Below, piece by piece: positions 28,974-36,891 of a stretch of 36,891 bases of DNA (positions within the stretch are counted from its first letter, which is position 1; each line of letters begins with the position of its first letter). Under the pieces are notes generated by a model, which saw nothing but the letters and a program-made list of their open reading frames with translations, was not told the DNA's origin and searched no databases. The stretch is from Pseudomonadota bacterium (GTDB lineage Bacteria; Pseudomonadota; Gammaproteobacteria; Burkholderiales; Methylophilaceae), in contig JAKOWL010000243.1 in NCBI GenBank assembly GCA_029781535.1, positions 1-36,891 of the forward strand. The letters are read 5' to 3'. Made by a program: the position numbers and the translations under genes.

Positions 28974-29840
28974 TCAATCCAGAGTGATTTCGATGTTGTC
29001 TATCAGCCGGGTATTGCCGAGTTTGGCGGCACCCAGCACCATCAGCTGCTTGTCCGTTGAGGATGGTTCTGTCAGGTCGTGGACCGAGCGCACGGCGACA
29101 TAATCGACCAGCCAGCCTTTCTCGCGCAAGTTGTTCTCGGCAGTTGCCTGCAAGCTGGCAAAATCGCGGTTTCCGGAGGCGATATGGTCAATCACCAGAC
29201 GCAGTGCCTGATGCAGTTCGGTCGCTTGCTGGCGTTCCTGCGGGCTCAGGTAGCCGTTGCGGCTGCTCATCGCCAAGCCATCCGCCTCACGGCCTGTCTC
29301 GGCAGCGATGATTTTGATTGGTAGGTTGAATTGCCGTACCAGTTGCCTGATTACCAGCAACTGCTGAAAATCCTTTTTGCCAAACACGGCGACATTCGGC
29401 TGAGCGGTGTTATAAAAAACCATATTGAACAGCTTCATCACTACTGTGGCGACGCCCGAGAAGTGGCCGGGCCTGCTTGCACCACATAGAGTATCCGCCA
29501 GAGGCGGCGGCGTGATGGTCATGGTTTGGTTCAACTGTTTGCCATCGAAATCAGGATACACTTCTTCGACGCTAGGGGCGAACACGATATCTGTCCCGGC
29601 AGCCTGCAGTTTTTCGCAATCAGCCTGCAAGGTGCGTGGGTACTTACCGAAATCCTCATTCGCACCAAATTGCAGCGGGTTGACGAAGATGCTTACCACA
29701 ACGGTTTTGGCATGCTGTCTGGCGATCTTTACCAGGCTGATATGTCCAGCGTGCAGATTGCCCATGGTAGGGACGAAGCCGACGTTGCTTTGCGAGCCAA
29801 GTGCAGTGCGGAGTTCGGCGACGGTATGGATGATGCGCAT
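28974..29840 (-). CDS. panC: Pantothenate synthetase
   Basis: VGFVPTMGNLHAGHISLVKIARQHA...SIFVNPLQFGANEDFGKYPR; VFGKKDFQQLLVIRQLV. Confidence 0.98.
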   Translation of the reverse strand: MRIIHTVAELRTALGSQSNVGFVPTMGNLHAGHISLVKIARQHAKTVVVSIFVNPLQFGANEDFGKYPRTLQADCEKLQAAGTDIVFAPSVEEVYPDFDGKQLNQTMTITPPPLADTLCGASRPGHFSGVATVVMKLFNMVFYNTAQPNVAVFGKKDFQQLLVIRQLVRQFNLPIKIIAAETGREADGLAMSSRNGYLSPQERQQATELHQALRLVIDHIASGNRDFASLQATAENNLREKGWLVDYVAVRSVHDLTEPSSTDKQLMVLGAAKLGNTRLIDNIEITLD

Positions 29841-29842
29841 GT

Positions 29843-30646
29843 TCAGTAACTATGCTCAGGCGCCGGGAAGGTTTTATCTTTCACGGCGGCTACATAATTC
29901 ACAACGGCCTGCTGTACGCTGTTGGATTCTTGTAAGAAGTTTTTTGCAAAACGCGGCGCTTTGTAATCTTGCGGGGCTTTGCTGGCTGGGCCGTTGTAGA
30001 TGCCTAACAAGTCCTGCAGCACAAGTACCTGGCCGCTGCAATCCACGCCCGCGCCAATGCCGATCGTGGGCACGATGGCAGTCACCTTTCCTGCGAGTGC
30101 TGCCGGCACCATTTCCAGCAGTACCAGGCTGGCACCTGCCTCTTGCATGGCCTGTGCGTCTTGCAGGATCTGCTGTGCAGATTCCGGCGTCTTGCCCTGG
30201 ATTTTATACCCGCCGAGTTTTTCGACCGATTGCGGGGTAAAGCCCAGATGCGCACATACCGGAATGCCGTGTTGCACCAGGTGGCGCGCAGTTTCGGCCA
30301 GCTTGCCGCCGCCTTCGAACTTGACCATATGCGCGCCGGCATCCATCAGCATCTGTGCGTTTTCCAGCGCCAGCTCCTTGCCGAATTCATAGGTATTGAC
30401 TGGCATGTCAGCCAGTATCAATGTGTTGGGGGCGCCGGCAGCTACGCATTTGACGTGATAGATCATCTGCTCCAGCGTCACTTGCAGCGTGTTCTCCGCG
30501 CCCTGCAGCACCATGCCCAGAGAGTCACCGACCAGCAGCACATCGACGCCTGCCAGTTCCATCAGTTTGGCGAAGCTGGCATCGTAGCATGTCAGCATGG
30601 CGATCTTTTCACCACGGTCTATCAATGCTTGCAGGTGTTGTAGCAT
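29843..30646 (-). CDS. panB: 3-methyl-2-oxobutanoate hydroxymethyltransferase
   Basis: KIAMLTCYDASFAKLMELAGVDVLLVGDSLGMVLQGAENTLQVTLEQMIYHVKCV. Confidence 0.98.
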   Translation of the reverse strand: MLQHLQALIDRGEKIAMLTCYDASFAKLMELAGVDVLLVGDSLGMVLQGAENTLQVTLEQMIYHVKCVAAGAPNTLILADMPVNTYEFGKELALENAQMLMDAGAHMVKFEGGGKLAETARHLVQHGIPVCAHLGFTPQSVEKLGGYKIQGKTPESAQQILQDAQAMQEAGASLVLLEMVPAALAGKVTAIVPTIGIGAGVDCSGQVLVLQDLLGIYNGPASKAPQDYKAPRFAKNFLQESNSVQQAVVNYVAAVKDKTFPAPEHSY

Positions 30647-31293
30647 TATTCGAAGTTCGGGTTGAAATATTCCCGGCTGCTCTTGATCTGGCTGATGCGA
30701 TCGACCAGCAAATTAAGTGCTTCCGGATCTTTGATGATGTTGAGTTTTTCGTTATTGACAATGAGCAACGGTGAAGCATCATACAGGTGGAAGTATTCGC
30801 TGTAGGCATCGGACAGGCGCTCCAGATATTCACGCGGGATGTCTTGCTCGTAACTGATGTTGCGCTCTTCGATGCGTTCCATTAACCCGTCTATAGGCGT
30901 TTGCAGATATATCACCAGATCCGGCTTGGGGGATTTGAGCTGCAGATGCGTGTAAATCTGGTGATACAGCGCGTATTCTTCGTCATCCAGATTCAGGCGT
31001 GCAAAGATCGGGTCCTTCTCCAGAAAGAAATCCGCCACAGTGGGCTTGTAGAACATGTCCCGTTGATTCAACTCGCCAATCTGGCCGCTGCGCTGGAACA
31101 GGAAGAACAGCTGCGTAGACAAGGCATATCGCTGCGCGTCCTGATAGAAGCGCGGCAGGAATGGGTTCACCTCGGCCTTTTCGCTCAGCAGATGTGCCTG
31201 AAATCTGTCTGCCAGCATGCTGGCCAGCGTGCTTTTTCCACTACCGATAGGGCCTTCGATGACGATGTAGGGAAACCGGTCAAATATGTTCAT
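30646..31293 (-). CDS. Deoxynucleoside kinase (dCK/dGK family)
   Basis: YIVIEGPIGSGKSTLASMLADRF P-loop; RDMFYKPTVADFFLEKDPIFARL; PDLVIYLQTPIDGLMERIEERN. Confidence 0.92.
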   Translation of the reverse strand: MNIFDRFPYIVIEGPIGSGKSTLASMLADRFQAHLLSEKAEVNPFLPRFYQDAQRYALSTQLFFLFQRSGQIGELNQRDMFYKPTVADFFLEKDPIFARLNLDDEEYALYHQIYTHLQLKSPKPDLVIYLQTPIDGLMERIEERNISYEQDIPREYLERLSDAYSEYFHLYDASPLLIVNNEKLNIIKDPEALNLLVDRISQIKSSREYFNPNFE

Positions 31294-31777
31294 ATTGCTT
31301 GATGCCTGAAACGTTCAATTTTTTGAGTAATTCTACAACACTCCCGTGCTTGGCGACGTGCAAATCTGGCGCAATTTCTGCCAGCGGCAGCATGACGAAG
31401 CTGCGTTCGAACATGCGCGGATGCGGCAGGGTGAGCTTTTGTGAATGCAGTTCCTGTTCGTCGTATAGCAGCAGGTCCAGGTCCAGTACACGCGGCGCAT
31501 TGGGAAAAGGCCGCTCGCGCCCGAAGGCCTGCTCAATATCCAGCAGCGCATCCAGGAGCGCAGATGCGCTTAGATCCGTGCGTACCTGCGCGACTGCGTT
31601 GATAAAGTCAGGCTGGTTGTCATAGCCCACCGGTGTGCTTTGATACAGGCTGGACTGTTTGACCAGCTTAGTTCCCGGCAGTTTTTCGATGGCCTGGAAG
31701 GCGCGTAGAATCTGGTTTGCGGGGCTGCCTGAATTTCCAGGCAGATTGCTGCCAAGTGCCACGAAAGCGTTATGCAT
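31280..31777 (-). CDS. folK: 2-amino-4-hydroxy-6-hydroxymethyldihydropteridine diphosphokinase
   Basis: MHNAFVALGSNLPGN...SSLYQSTPVGYDNQPDFINAVAQVRTDLSASALLDALLDIEQAFGRERPFPNAPRVLDLDLLLYDEQ; start at 31777 trims the track ORF. Confidence 0.96.
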   Translation of the reverse strand: MHNAFVALGSNLPGNSGSPANQILRAFQAIEKLPGTKLVKQSSLYQSTPVGYDNQPDFINAVAQVRTDLSASALLDALLDIEQAFGRERPFPNAPRVLDLDLLLYDEQELHSQKLTLPHPRMFERSFVMLPLAEIAPDLHVAKHGSVVELLKKLNVSGIKQYEHI

Positions 31778-33113
31778 GTTGCTGGGCGGCGGCTGGTTTG
31801 CGCTTGCGGCGCCGGCGTTTTTTGGGAGCGTTGTCGGGCAGCAGCATTTGCGTGCGGCGTTCGGTACTTGCATCCGCAAACTCGGTCCACCAGTCACCCA
31901 GTTCCTGGGATATTTCGCCGGATTCGCACCGCAACAGCAGAAAATCATAGCCGGCACGATAACGCGGATGGGTCAGTAGCGCGTAAGGGCGTTTGCCTGC
32001 ACGCTGCTCGAAGCGCGGCTGCATGGACCAGATCTCTTTCATCGTGGACACATAGCGGTTATGGATAGCCAGTTTTCCCGCTTGGATATCAATGACCTGG
32101 TTCATTGCCAGATGCAATGCAGGAATGGGGTGTTCGCCTTGGTCCTTGAACTTCTTCCAGGCAACCAGTACTTCGTGCCAAAGGAGTGTGGCGAACAGGA
32201 AACTCGGGTTCGATGATTTTCCGGATTCGATGCGTCTGTCAGTGTTTTCCAAGGACAGCATCACGAACCGTTCGCCCAGCGGCTGCTCCAGCACTACATC
32301 CAGCAGGGGTAGCAGCCCATGATGCAGATGCTGGGCACGTAAGGCATTGATGCTTTCCATCGCATGGCCGGACAGGAACAGCTTCAGCATCTCGTCGAAC
32401 AGGCGGCTGGGAGAGACATCCTGAAGCAGGTCGGCGAGTTCGGAGATGGGTTTCTGCGTGGCTGCTTCGATCTTTAGGCCCAGTTTGGCAGACAAGCGTA
32501 CCGCGCGCAACAGCCTGACAGGGTCTTCGCGATAGCGGGTCTTTGGCTCGCCGATAATGCGTAACAGGTTGGCTTTAATATCCGCAACGCCATGATGGAA
32601 ATCCAGCACTTCCTCGCGTGCAGGGTCGTAATACAAGGCGTTGGCGGTGAAGTCACGCCGTGCAGCGTCTTCCTCCATGCTGCCAAAGATGTTGTCACGG
32701 AGAATGCGGCCGGAATCAGTTACTGCGGCATCATCTGCGCTGCTTTCGTTTTGATGATGGCCGCGGAAAGTAGTGACTTCGATCGTTTCATTGCCCCAAA
32801 GCACATGCACGATACGGAACCGGCGGCCAATGATGCGGCTGCGGCGGAATACTTTGTTCACTTGCTCCGGCGTTGCGTTGGTGGCGACATCGAAGTCTTT
32901 GGGTTTGAATCCCATCAGTAAGTCACGTACGGCGCCGCCTACCACATAGCCTTCATAACCAGCTTTTTGCAAGCCTTCGCAGGTCTTCAATGCCGCCTGG
33001 CTGATTTGGTCTTTGCGGATCCCATGCGATTTGCGCTGGATACGCTGTGGCTGGTGGGGTGATGCTGGTTTTTTTGAGGGTTTGAAAACGCGCTGTAGCA
33101 GTCTTTTAATCAT
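31770..33113 (-). CDS. pcnB: Poly(A) polymerase I
   Basis: GYEGYVVGGAVRDLLMGFKPKDFDVATNATPEQVNKVFRRSRIIGRRFRIVHV; Arg/Lys-rich C-terminus. Confidence 0.95.
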   Translation of the reverse strand: MIKRLLQRVFKPSKKPASPHQPQRIQRKSHGIRKDQISQAALKTCEGLQKAGYEGYVVGGAVRDLLMGFKPKDFDVATNATPEQVNKVFRRSRIIGRRFRIVHVLWGNETIEVTTFRGHHQNESSADDAAVTDSGRILRDNIFGSMEEDAARRDFTANALYYDPAREEVLDFHHGVADIKANLLRIIGEPKTRYREDPVRLLRAVRLSAKLGLKIEAATQKPISELADLLQDVSPSRLFDEMLKLFLSGHAMESINALRAQHLHHGLLPLLDVVLEQPLGERFVMLSLENTDRRIESGKSSNPSFLFATLLWHEVLVAWKKFKDQGEHPIPALHLAMNQVIDIQAGKLAIHNRYVSTMKEIWSMQPRFEQRAGKRPYALLTHPRYRAGYDFLLLRCESGEISQELGDWWTEFADASTERRTQMLLPDNAPKKRRRRKRKPAAAQQHA

Positions 33114-33181
33114 GTGCGCAGAATATGGTTAGGAAAATGCCGGAATCTGATGCGCATTATAACCGAGGCTGTGCAATGTGA

Positions 33182-33592
33182 CTAACTTTGATGCAACCGG
33201 TGGAATATCATCATGCCGGCAATCATGCTGGCAGTGAAAATGAATGGCTTGAGTCCGCCGGACAATAGTGAGCCCAAGGCAGGCCCAGGGCAATAACCAG
33301 CCAGACCCCAGCCGATGCCGAATAGGGCGGCGCCGAGTAACAAAGGCCGGTCAATCTGGTGTCCAGTCGGCAGATGCGCAGTCTCGCCAAGCAGGGTTTT
33401 ATGTGTTTTCTTGGTGTGGCGGAAGGCGAAGAACCCGACCAGAATCGCACCCATCATCACAAAGGCCAGTGACGGGTCCCATTGCCCGAAGATGTCCAGG
33501 AAGCCAATCACCTTGACTGGGTTGGTCATGCCGGAAACGATAAGGCCTAAGCCAAAAATCAATCCGGAGAAAAAGCTGATCAGTAGGGACAT
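33182..33592 (-). CDS. YeeE/YedE-family half-permease (DUF6691-like)
   Basis: MSLLISFFSGLIFGLGLIVSGMTNPVKVIGFLDIFGQWDPSLAFVMMGAI...GIGWGLAGYCPGPAL; start at 33592. Confidence 0.88.
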   Translation of the reverse strand: MSLLISFFSGLIFGLGLIVSGMTNPVKVIGFLDIFGQWDPSLAFVMMGAILVGFFAFRHTKKTHKTLLGETAHLPTGHQIDRPLLLGAALFGIGWGLAGYCPGPALGSLLSGGLKPFIFTASMIAGMMIFHRLHQS

Positions 33593-33597
33593 GATAT

Positions 33598-34023
33598 TCA
33601 ATGATGGGTCAAATAAACAGTGATGATGCCGGTCAGTATGAACACGAGTGTTGCGGCCAGAGAGCGCACGGAGAGGCGTGACAAGCCGCAAACTCCATGT
33701 CCGCTGGTGCAGCCAGAGCCAAGACGGGTACCGTAACCAACCAAAAGCCCGGCAACGACCAGCCCCAGATTGTCTAATTCCACTTTTGCATCGGGTAATG
33801 CGAAGAATAGTCCATACACCCAAGGGGAGAGGATCAGGCCGGCGAGAAAGAAGATACGCCACTGGTTTTGCCTGGTCTCCGAAAAGCGCACGACCCCGCC
33901 CAGGATGTTGCTGATGCCTGCGATCCTGCCACTGAACAGTATCAATATGGCGGCAGCAAAGCCTATCATGACGCCACCAGCCAGTGAGGCATAAGGTGTG
34001 AAGTTGACGGTATCTATACTCAT
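33598..34023 (-). CDS. YeeE/YedE-family half-permease
   Basis: GYGTRLGSGCTSGHGVCGLSRLSVRSLAATLVFI signature; adjacent partner half. Confidence 0.9.
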   Translation of the reverse strand: MSIDTVNFTPYASLAGGVMIGFAAAILILFSGRIAGISNILGGVVRFSETRQNQWRIFFLAGLILSPWVYGLFFALPDAKVELDNLGLVVAGLLVGYGTRLGSGCTSGHGVCGLSRLSVRSLAATLVFILTGIITVYLTHH

Positions 34024-34065
34024 GTTCTGTCTGGTTTCAATACGAATACGACATTATAGCCAAGA

Positions 34066-35310
34066 CTACAGCGCCCAGCTATAACCAACTCCGATTGCGT
34101 CCTGATACATCTTCAGGTTGGCTTCGCCCCCGCCAAACGCCGCTGGGATTGAGCCTTTGCCGTGTACTGTATGCTCGAAGGCATGGAAGTAGCTGAAGGA
34201 GAGCTCGCTCTTGTTCTCAAAAGCCCAGGTCAGCCCTAGTGTGGCATGGTTCTCCACTACACCGGGTGCGATGATGTTGAACAGGGTCTGGCTGGATGGA
34301 ATCGGCTGGTTGATATGGTTGTAGCCAGCTCGCAAGGTCAGATTGTCTGTCGCGGCATAGATGACGCCCAGTTTGTAGACTGTACTATCCTGCCAGCCAA
34401 AGCCTGCACCCTTGTTCGATCCGAGCTGTGCGGTAAAGAAATTGGCGAGACCGTTGCCCACTGAGTCAACATCACTGTAATTGATCCGTTCGACATCCGC
34501 GGCGATGGTAAGTTTTGGAGTTGCTTTCACTGCAATGCCGGCACCGTAGGAGGACGGGATATCAAAGTCACCTTGATTGGCGAACAAGCCTTTGTATTTG
34601 TCGAACTTGCTCATGTAGGTCTTGCTTTTGTAATGTGCACCCAAGGTCACATTATCACTTACCTGGCCTTGCCAGCCGAGGTGAATGCCTACGCCATAAG
34701 AGTGGTCATAGTCATTTCCAGTGACGTTGTTAGGCGATTCAGAGAACATCGGGTTAGCAAAGTTCTGTAGACCCTTGGCCTTAAAGCGCTGATATGCCAA
34801 GTCAAGCGAAACGCCCACGGACTGTGTTGGTGTAACCTTGTAGGCAACGGTAGGCGCAATGAAAAGCTGGGCCATGTCCATGCCGAGTCGGCTGGTGCCG
34901 AACAATGGCACGGGTTTCTTGTAATCTGTATTCATGCCGCCATGGCCATATACCGCAATCCCTACGGTCGTTTCTGGTGAGATGGTACGGCTGTATCCGA
35001 ACTCCGGGATGATGAAGTTCGTCGTCTCGTTTGCTTCATAGGTGCCGTTGATGGGCATTGGGTGCCCCTGGATTTCTGCTTCACGGATCGGACGGAACCA
35101 GGTGGCGCCGATATCAATCCGGTTGCCGATAGCGCTAAGGCCAGCCGGGTTACTGGCGATTGCCAGAGTGTCCTGAGGAAGCGCAATGCCGACCCCCCCT
35201 GCACCTTGGGATTTGACGCCGTAACCGTGCGGGAAATAGCCATCCGTTGCGAAAGCGGCTTCGCTGATCGTTAAGGCCAAGAAAGGCAAAGCAAAATAGA
35301 TTCTTTTCAT
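34066..35310 (-). CDS. OmpP1/FadL-family outer membrane protein
   Basis: Signal peptide MKRIYFALPFLALTISEAAFA; GYFPHGYGVKSQGAGGVGIALPQDTLAIASNPAGLSAIGNRIDIGATWFRP; C-terminal aromatic-rich beta strands ending YSWAL. Confidence 0.88.
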   Translation of the reverse strand: MKRIYFALPFLALTISEAAFATDGYFPHGYGVKSQGAGGVGIALPQDTLAIASNPAGLSAIGNRIDIGATWFRPIREAEIQGHPMPINGTYEANETTNFIIPEFGYSRTISPETTVGIAVYGHGGMNTDYKKPVPLFGTSRLGMDMAQLFIAPTVAYKVTPTQSVGVSLDLAYQRFKAKGLQNFANPMFSESPNNVTGNDYDHSYGVGIHLGWQGQVSDNVTLGAHYKSKTYMSKFDKYKGLFANQGDFDIPSSYGAGIAVKATPKLTIAADVERINYSDVDSVGNGLANFFTAQLGSNKGAGFGWQDSTVYKLGVIYAATDNLTLRAGYNHINQPIPSSQTLFNIIAPGVVENHATLGLTWAFENKSELSFSYFHAFEHTVHGKGSIPAAFGGGEANLKMYQDAIGVGYSWAL

Positions 35311-35439
35311 GATGTTGTTTTCAAAAGAGTGGTAATGCGAACGAAAAAGTGAGCGCATTATATTCAATAATTAAGATAACTATAAAGAATATTTGATAAT
35401 TTAATTATTCCTAATTGTTATAAGGGATGGGGGTAAGAG

Positions 35440-35985
35440 TTAAGGTTTATGCTGCCAGAGGATATCATTCACGCCGGCGTTCTTGTTCAGGACGCGGCAT
35501 AGAACGAACAGCAGATCCGATAGACGGTTAATATATCGCAGGGCCGCGTTGCTGACAGGTTCGTTTTCATTCAGCGCATATATGGCACGTTCCACCCGGC
35601 GGCAAACGGTCCGTGCCAAGTGGCAATAAGCTGCCGCCCGGCAGCCGCCGGGCAGTATGAATTCTTTTAACGGTGCCAGATGTGCGTTCCACGCATCTAG
35701 CTGGTTTTCCAGTGCGTCCACGCGTTCAGGTTTTATCAGCGTGTAACCAGGCATGCAAAGCTCGCCGCCCATGTCGAACAGATCGTGCTGTATCGCTTCA
35801 AGCACCGCATGGATGCTGGATTCCAGCGGCTCAGTCCGCAGCACGCCGATGACGGCGTTCAGTTCGTCCACTTCGCCCAAAGCATGAATGCGCAGACTGT
35901 TCTTGGCGATACGTGTGCCATCGCCTAAGCCGGTGGTGCCATTGTCGCCAGTGCGGGTGTATATCTTACTTAGTCGGTTGCCCAC
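35440..35985 (-). CDS. pduO: Cob(I)yrinic acid a,c-diamide adenosyltransferase, PduO type
   Basis: KIYTRTGDNGTTGLGDGTRIAKNSLRIHALGEVDELNAVIG; ARTVCRRVERAI; YINRLSDLLFVLCR. Confidence 0.95.
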   Translation of the reverse strand: MGNRLSKIYTRTGDNGTTGLGDGTRIAKNSLRIHALGEVDELNAVIGVLRTEPLESSIHAVLEAIQHDLFDMGGELCMPGYTLIKPERVDALENQLDAWNAHLAPLKEFILPGGCRAAAYCHLARTVCRRVERAIYALNENEPVSNAALRYINRLSDLLFVLCRVLNKNAGVNDILWQHKP

Positions 35986-36036
35986 TTAATTTTCCTCTAT
36001 AATCCAGCCATTATAAATGATGCAACCCTACCTCAC

Positions 36037-36837
36037 ATGAGTTCTCAACCTGTCAGCCAACATCCTGTCGGCGTGTTTGATTCCGGCGTAGGCGGCTTGT
36101 CCGTGCTCAAGCATATCCATGCCTTGTTGCCGCACGAGCATTTGATTTATGTGGCGGACAGTTTGAATGCACCATATGGCAACAAATCACCCGAAGAGAT
36201 CACGGAGCGTTGTTTGGCGCTAACGGATTTTTTACTTGCGCATGGCGCCAAGGCCATCGTGGTAGCCTGCAATACGGCCACGGCGGCTGGCATCGCTCGC
36301 CTGCGCCAGGAGCATCCGGCATTGCCGATAATCGGGATGGAGCCGGCGGTCAAACCGGCGGCTGCAGCCAGCAAGAATGGAATCATCGGCGTGCTGGCCA
36401 CAACCGGAACATTACAGAGCGCGCAGTTCGCCGCATTACTGGAAGCTTACGGTCGCAATGTGCAGGTAGTCACACAGGCATGTGTCGGGCTGGTGGAATG
36501 TATCGAACGCGGAGATCTGGACGGGTCAGAAACACGTGCGCTGCTGCAAAAATACCTCAAGCCATTGCTGGATGAAGGCGCAGACACGATCGTGCTGGGC
36601 TGCACACATTATCCGTTCGTAAAGCCGCTGATTCAGGAATTGATCGGAGAAGGAGTCACCTTGGTGGATACAGGTGCTGCTGTAGCCAGACGATTGCAAA
36701 GTCAGCTGGCCGAGCGTGGTTTGCTGAATCAAAGTGCGGAACAAGGCAAGCCGGAGTTCTGGACGAATAGTCCGCAACCGGATGCGATGGAAGTGATCGA
36801 AAGCCTGTGGGGCGAAAAGATCAACGCTGGGGCGTAG
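36037..36837 (+). CDS. murI: Glutamate racemase
   Basis: PVGVFDSGVGGLSVLKHIHALLPHEHLIYVADSLNAPYGNKS; IVVACNTATAAGI; TIVLGCTHYPFVKPLI. Confidence 0.97.
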   Translation: MSSQPVSQHPVGVFDSGVGGLSVLKHIHALLPHEHLIYVADSLNAPYGNKSPEEITERCLALTDFLLAHGAKAIVVACNTATAAGIARLRQEHPALPIIGMEPAVKPAAAASKNGIIGVLATTGTLQSAQFAALLEAYGRNVQVVTQACVGLVECIERGDLDGSETRALLQKYLKPLLDEGADTIVLGCTHYPFVKPLIQELIGEGVTLVDTGAAVARRLQSQLAERGLLNQSAEQGKPEFWTNSPQPDAMEVIESLWGEKINAGA

Positions 36838-36891
36838 CCTTATTTAGGTTTTAGCCCCAAGGACGAAAAAGGCGCATTTGCCACCAATTTA

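Noticed and set aside
31778-31957. N-terminal extension of folK ORF
   Set aside because: Lies within pcnB; MHNAFVALGSN at 31777 is the natural FolK start
33593-33862. N-terminal 90-aa extension of the 33182..33862 ORF
   Set aside because: Overlaps the other YeeE/YedE gene in a different frame; MSLLISFF start at 33592 fits the family

Overview
The window is ~37 kb of mostly ordinary bacterial chromosome. Gene content and order (recA-recX-alaS-lysC-tRNA, folK-dNK-panB-panC, thiL-pgpA-cinA) suggest a betaproteobacterium, and an MxaL-like protein hints at a methylotroph; this placement is inference. I assign about 36 CDSs: a partial DUF3568-like C-terminus, a novel-looking exported His/Ser-rich protein, a BCAM0308-type zinc-ribbon protein, MarR, Pal, ClC antiporter, DapB paralogue, AraC regulator, small membrane protein, MxaL-like VWA protein, EamA/DMT transporter, lysC, alaS, recX, recA, a Tyr/Pro-rich exported protein, cinA/pncC, pgpA, thiL, PaiB-like, mog, PDZ protein, nhaD, DUF389, TusA-like, darP, pmbA, mlaA, phrB, rlmH, rsfS, panD, panC, panB, deoxynucleoside kinase, folK, pcnB, a YeeE/YedE pair, FadL-like OMP, PduO-type adenosyltransferase and murI. 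Two tRNAs (Arg-ACG, Ser-GCT) with readable promoters are present. I see no mobile element or CRISPR array. The most interesting items are: (1) a ~170-nt attenuator-like leader upstream of the EamA/DMT transporter, with a 29-aa ORF whose two Cys codons lie in one arm of mutually exclusive hairpins; (2) a TusA-fold protein whose catalytic Cys is Ser, in an operon with DUF389 and NhaD; (3) a large nested palindrome at recA in place of a canonical SOS box; (4) a perfect 10-bp-arm palindrome in the pal/ClC divergent promoter; (5) an orphan MxaL-like gene beside an AraC regulator. All calls come from reading the sequence; no searches or folding calculations were run.
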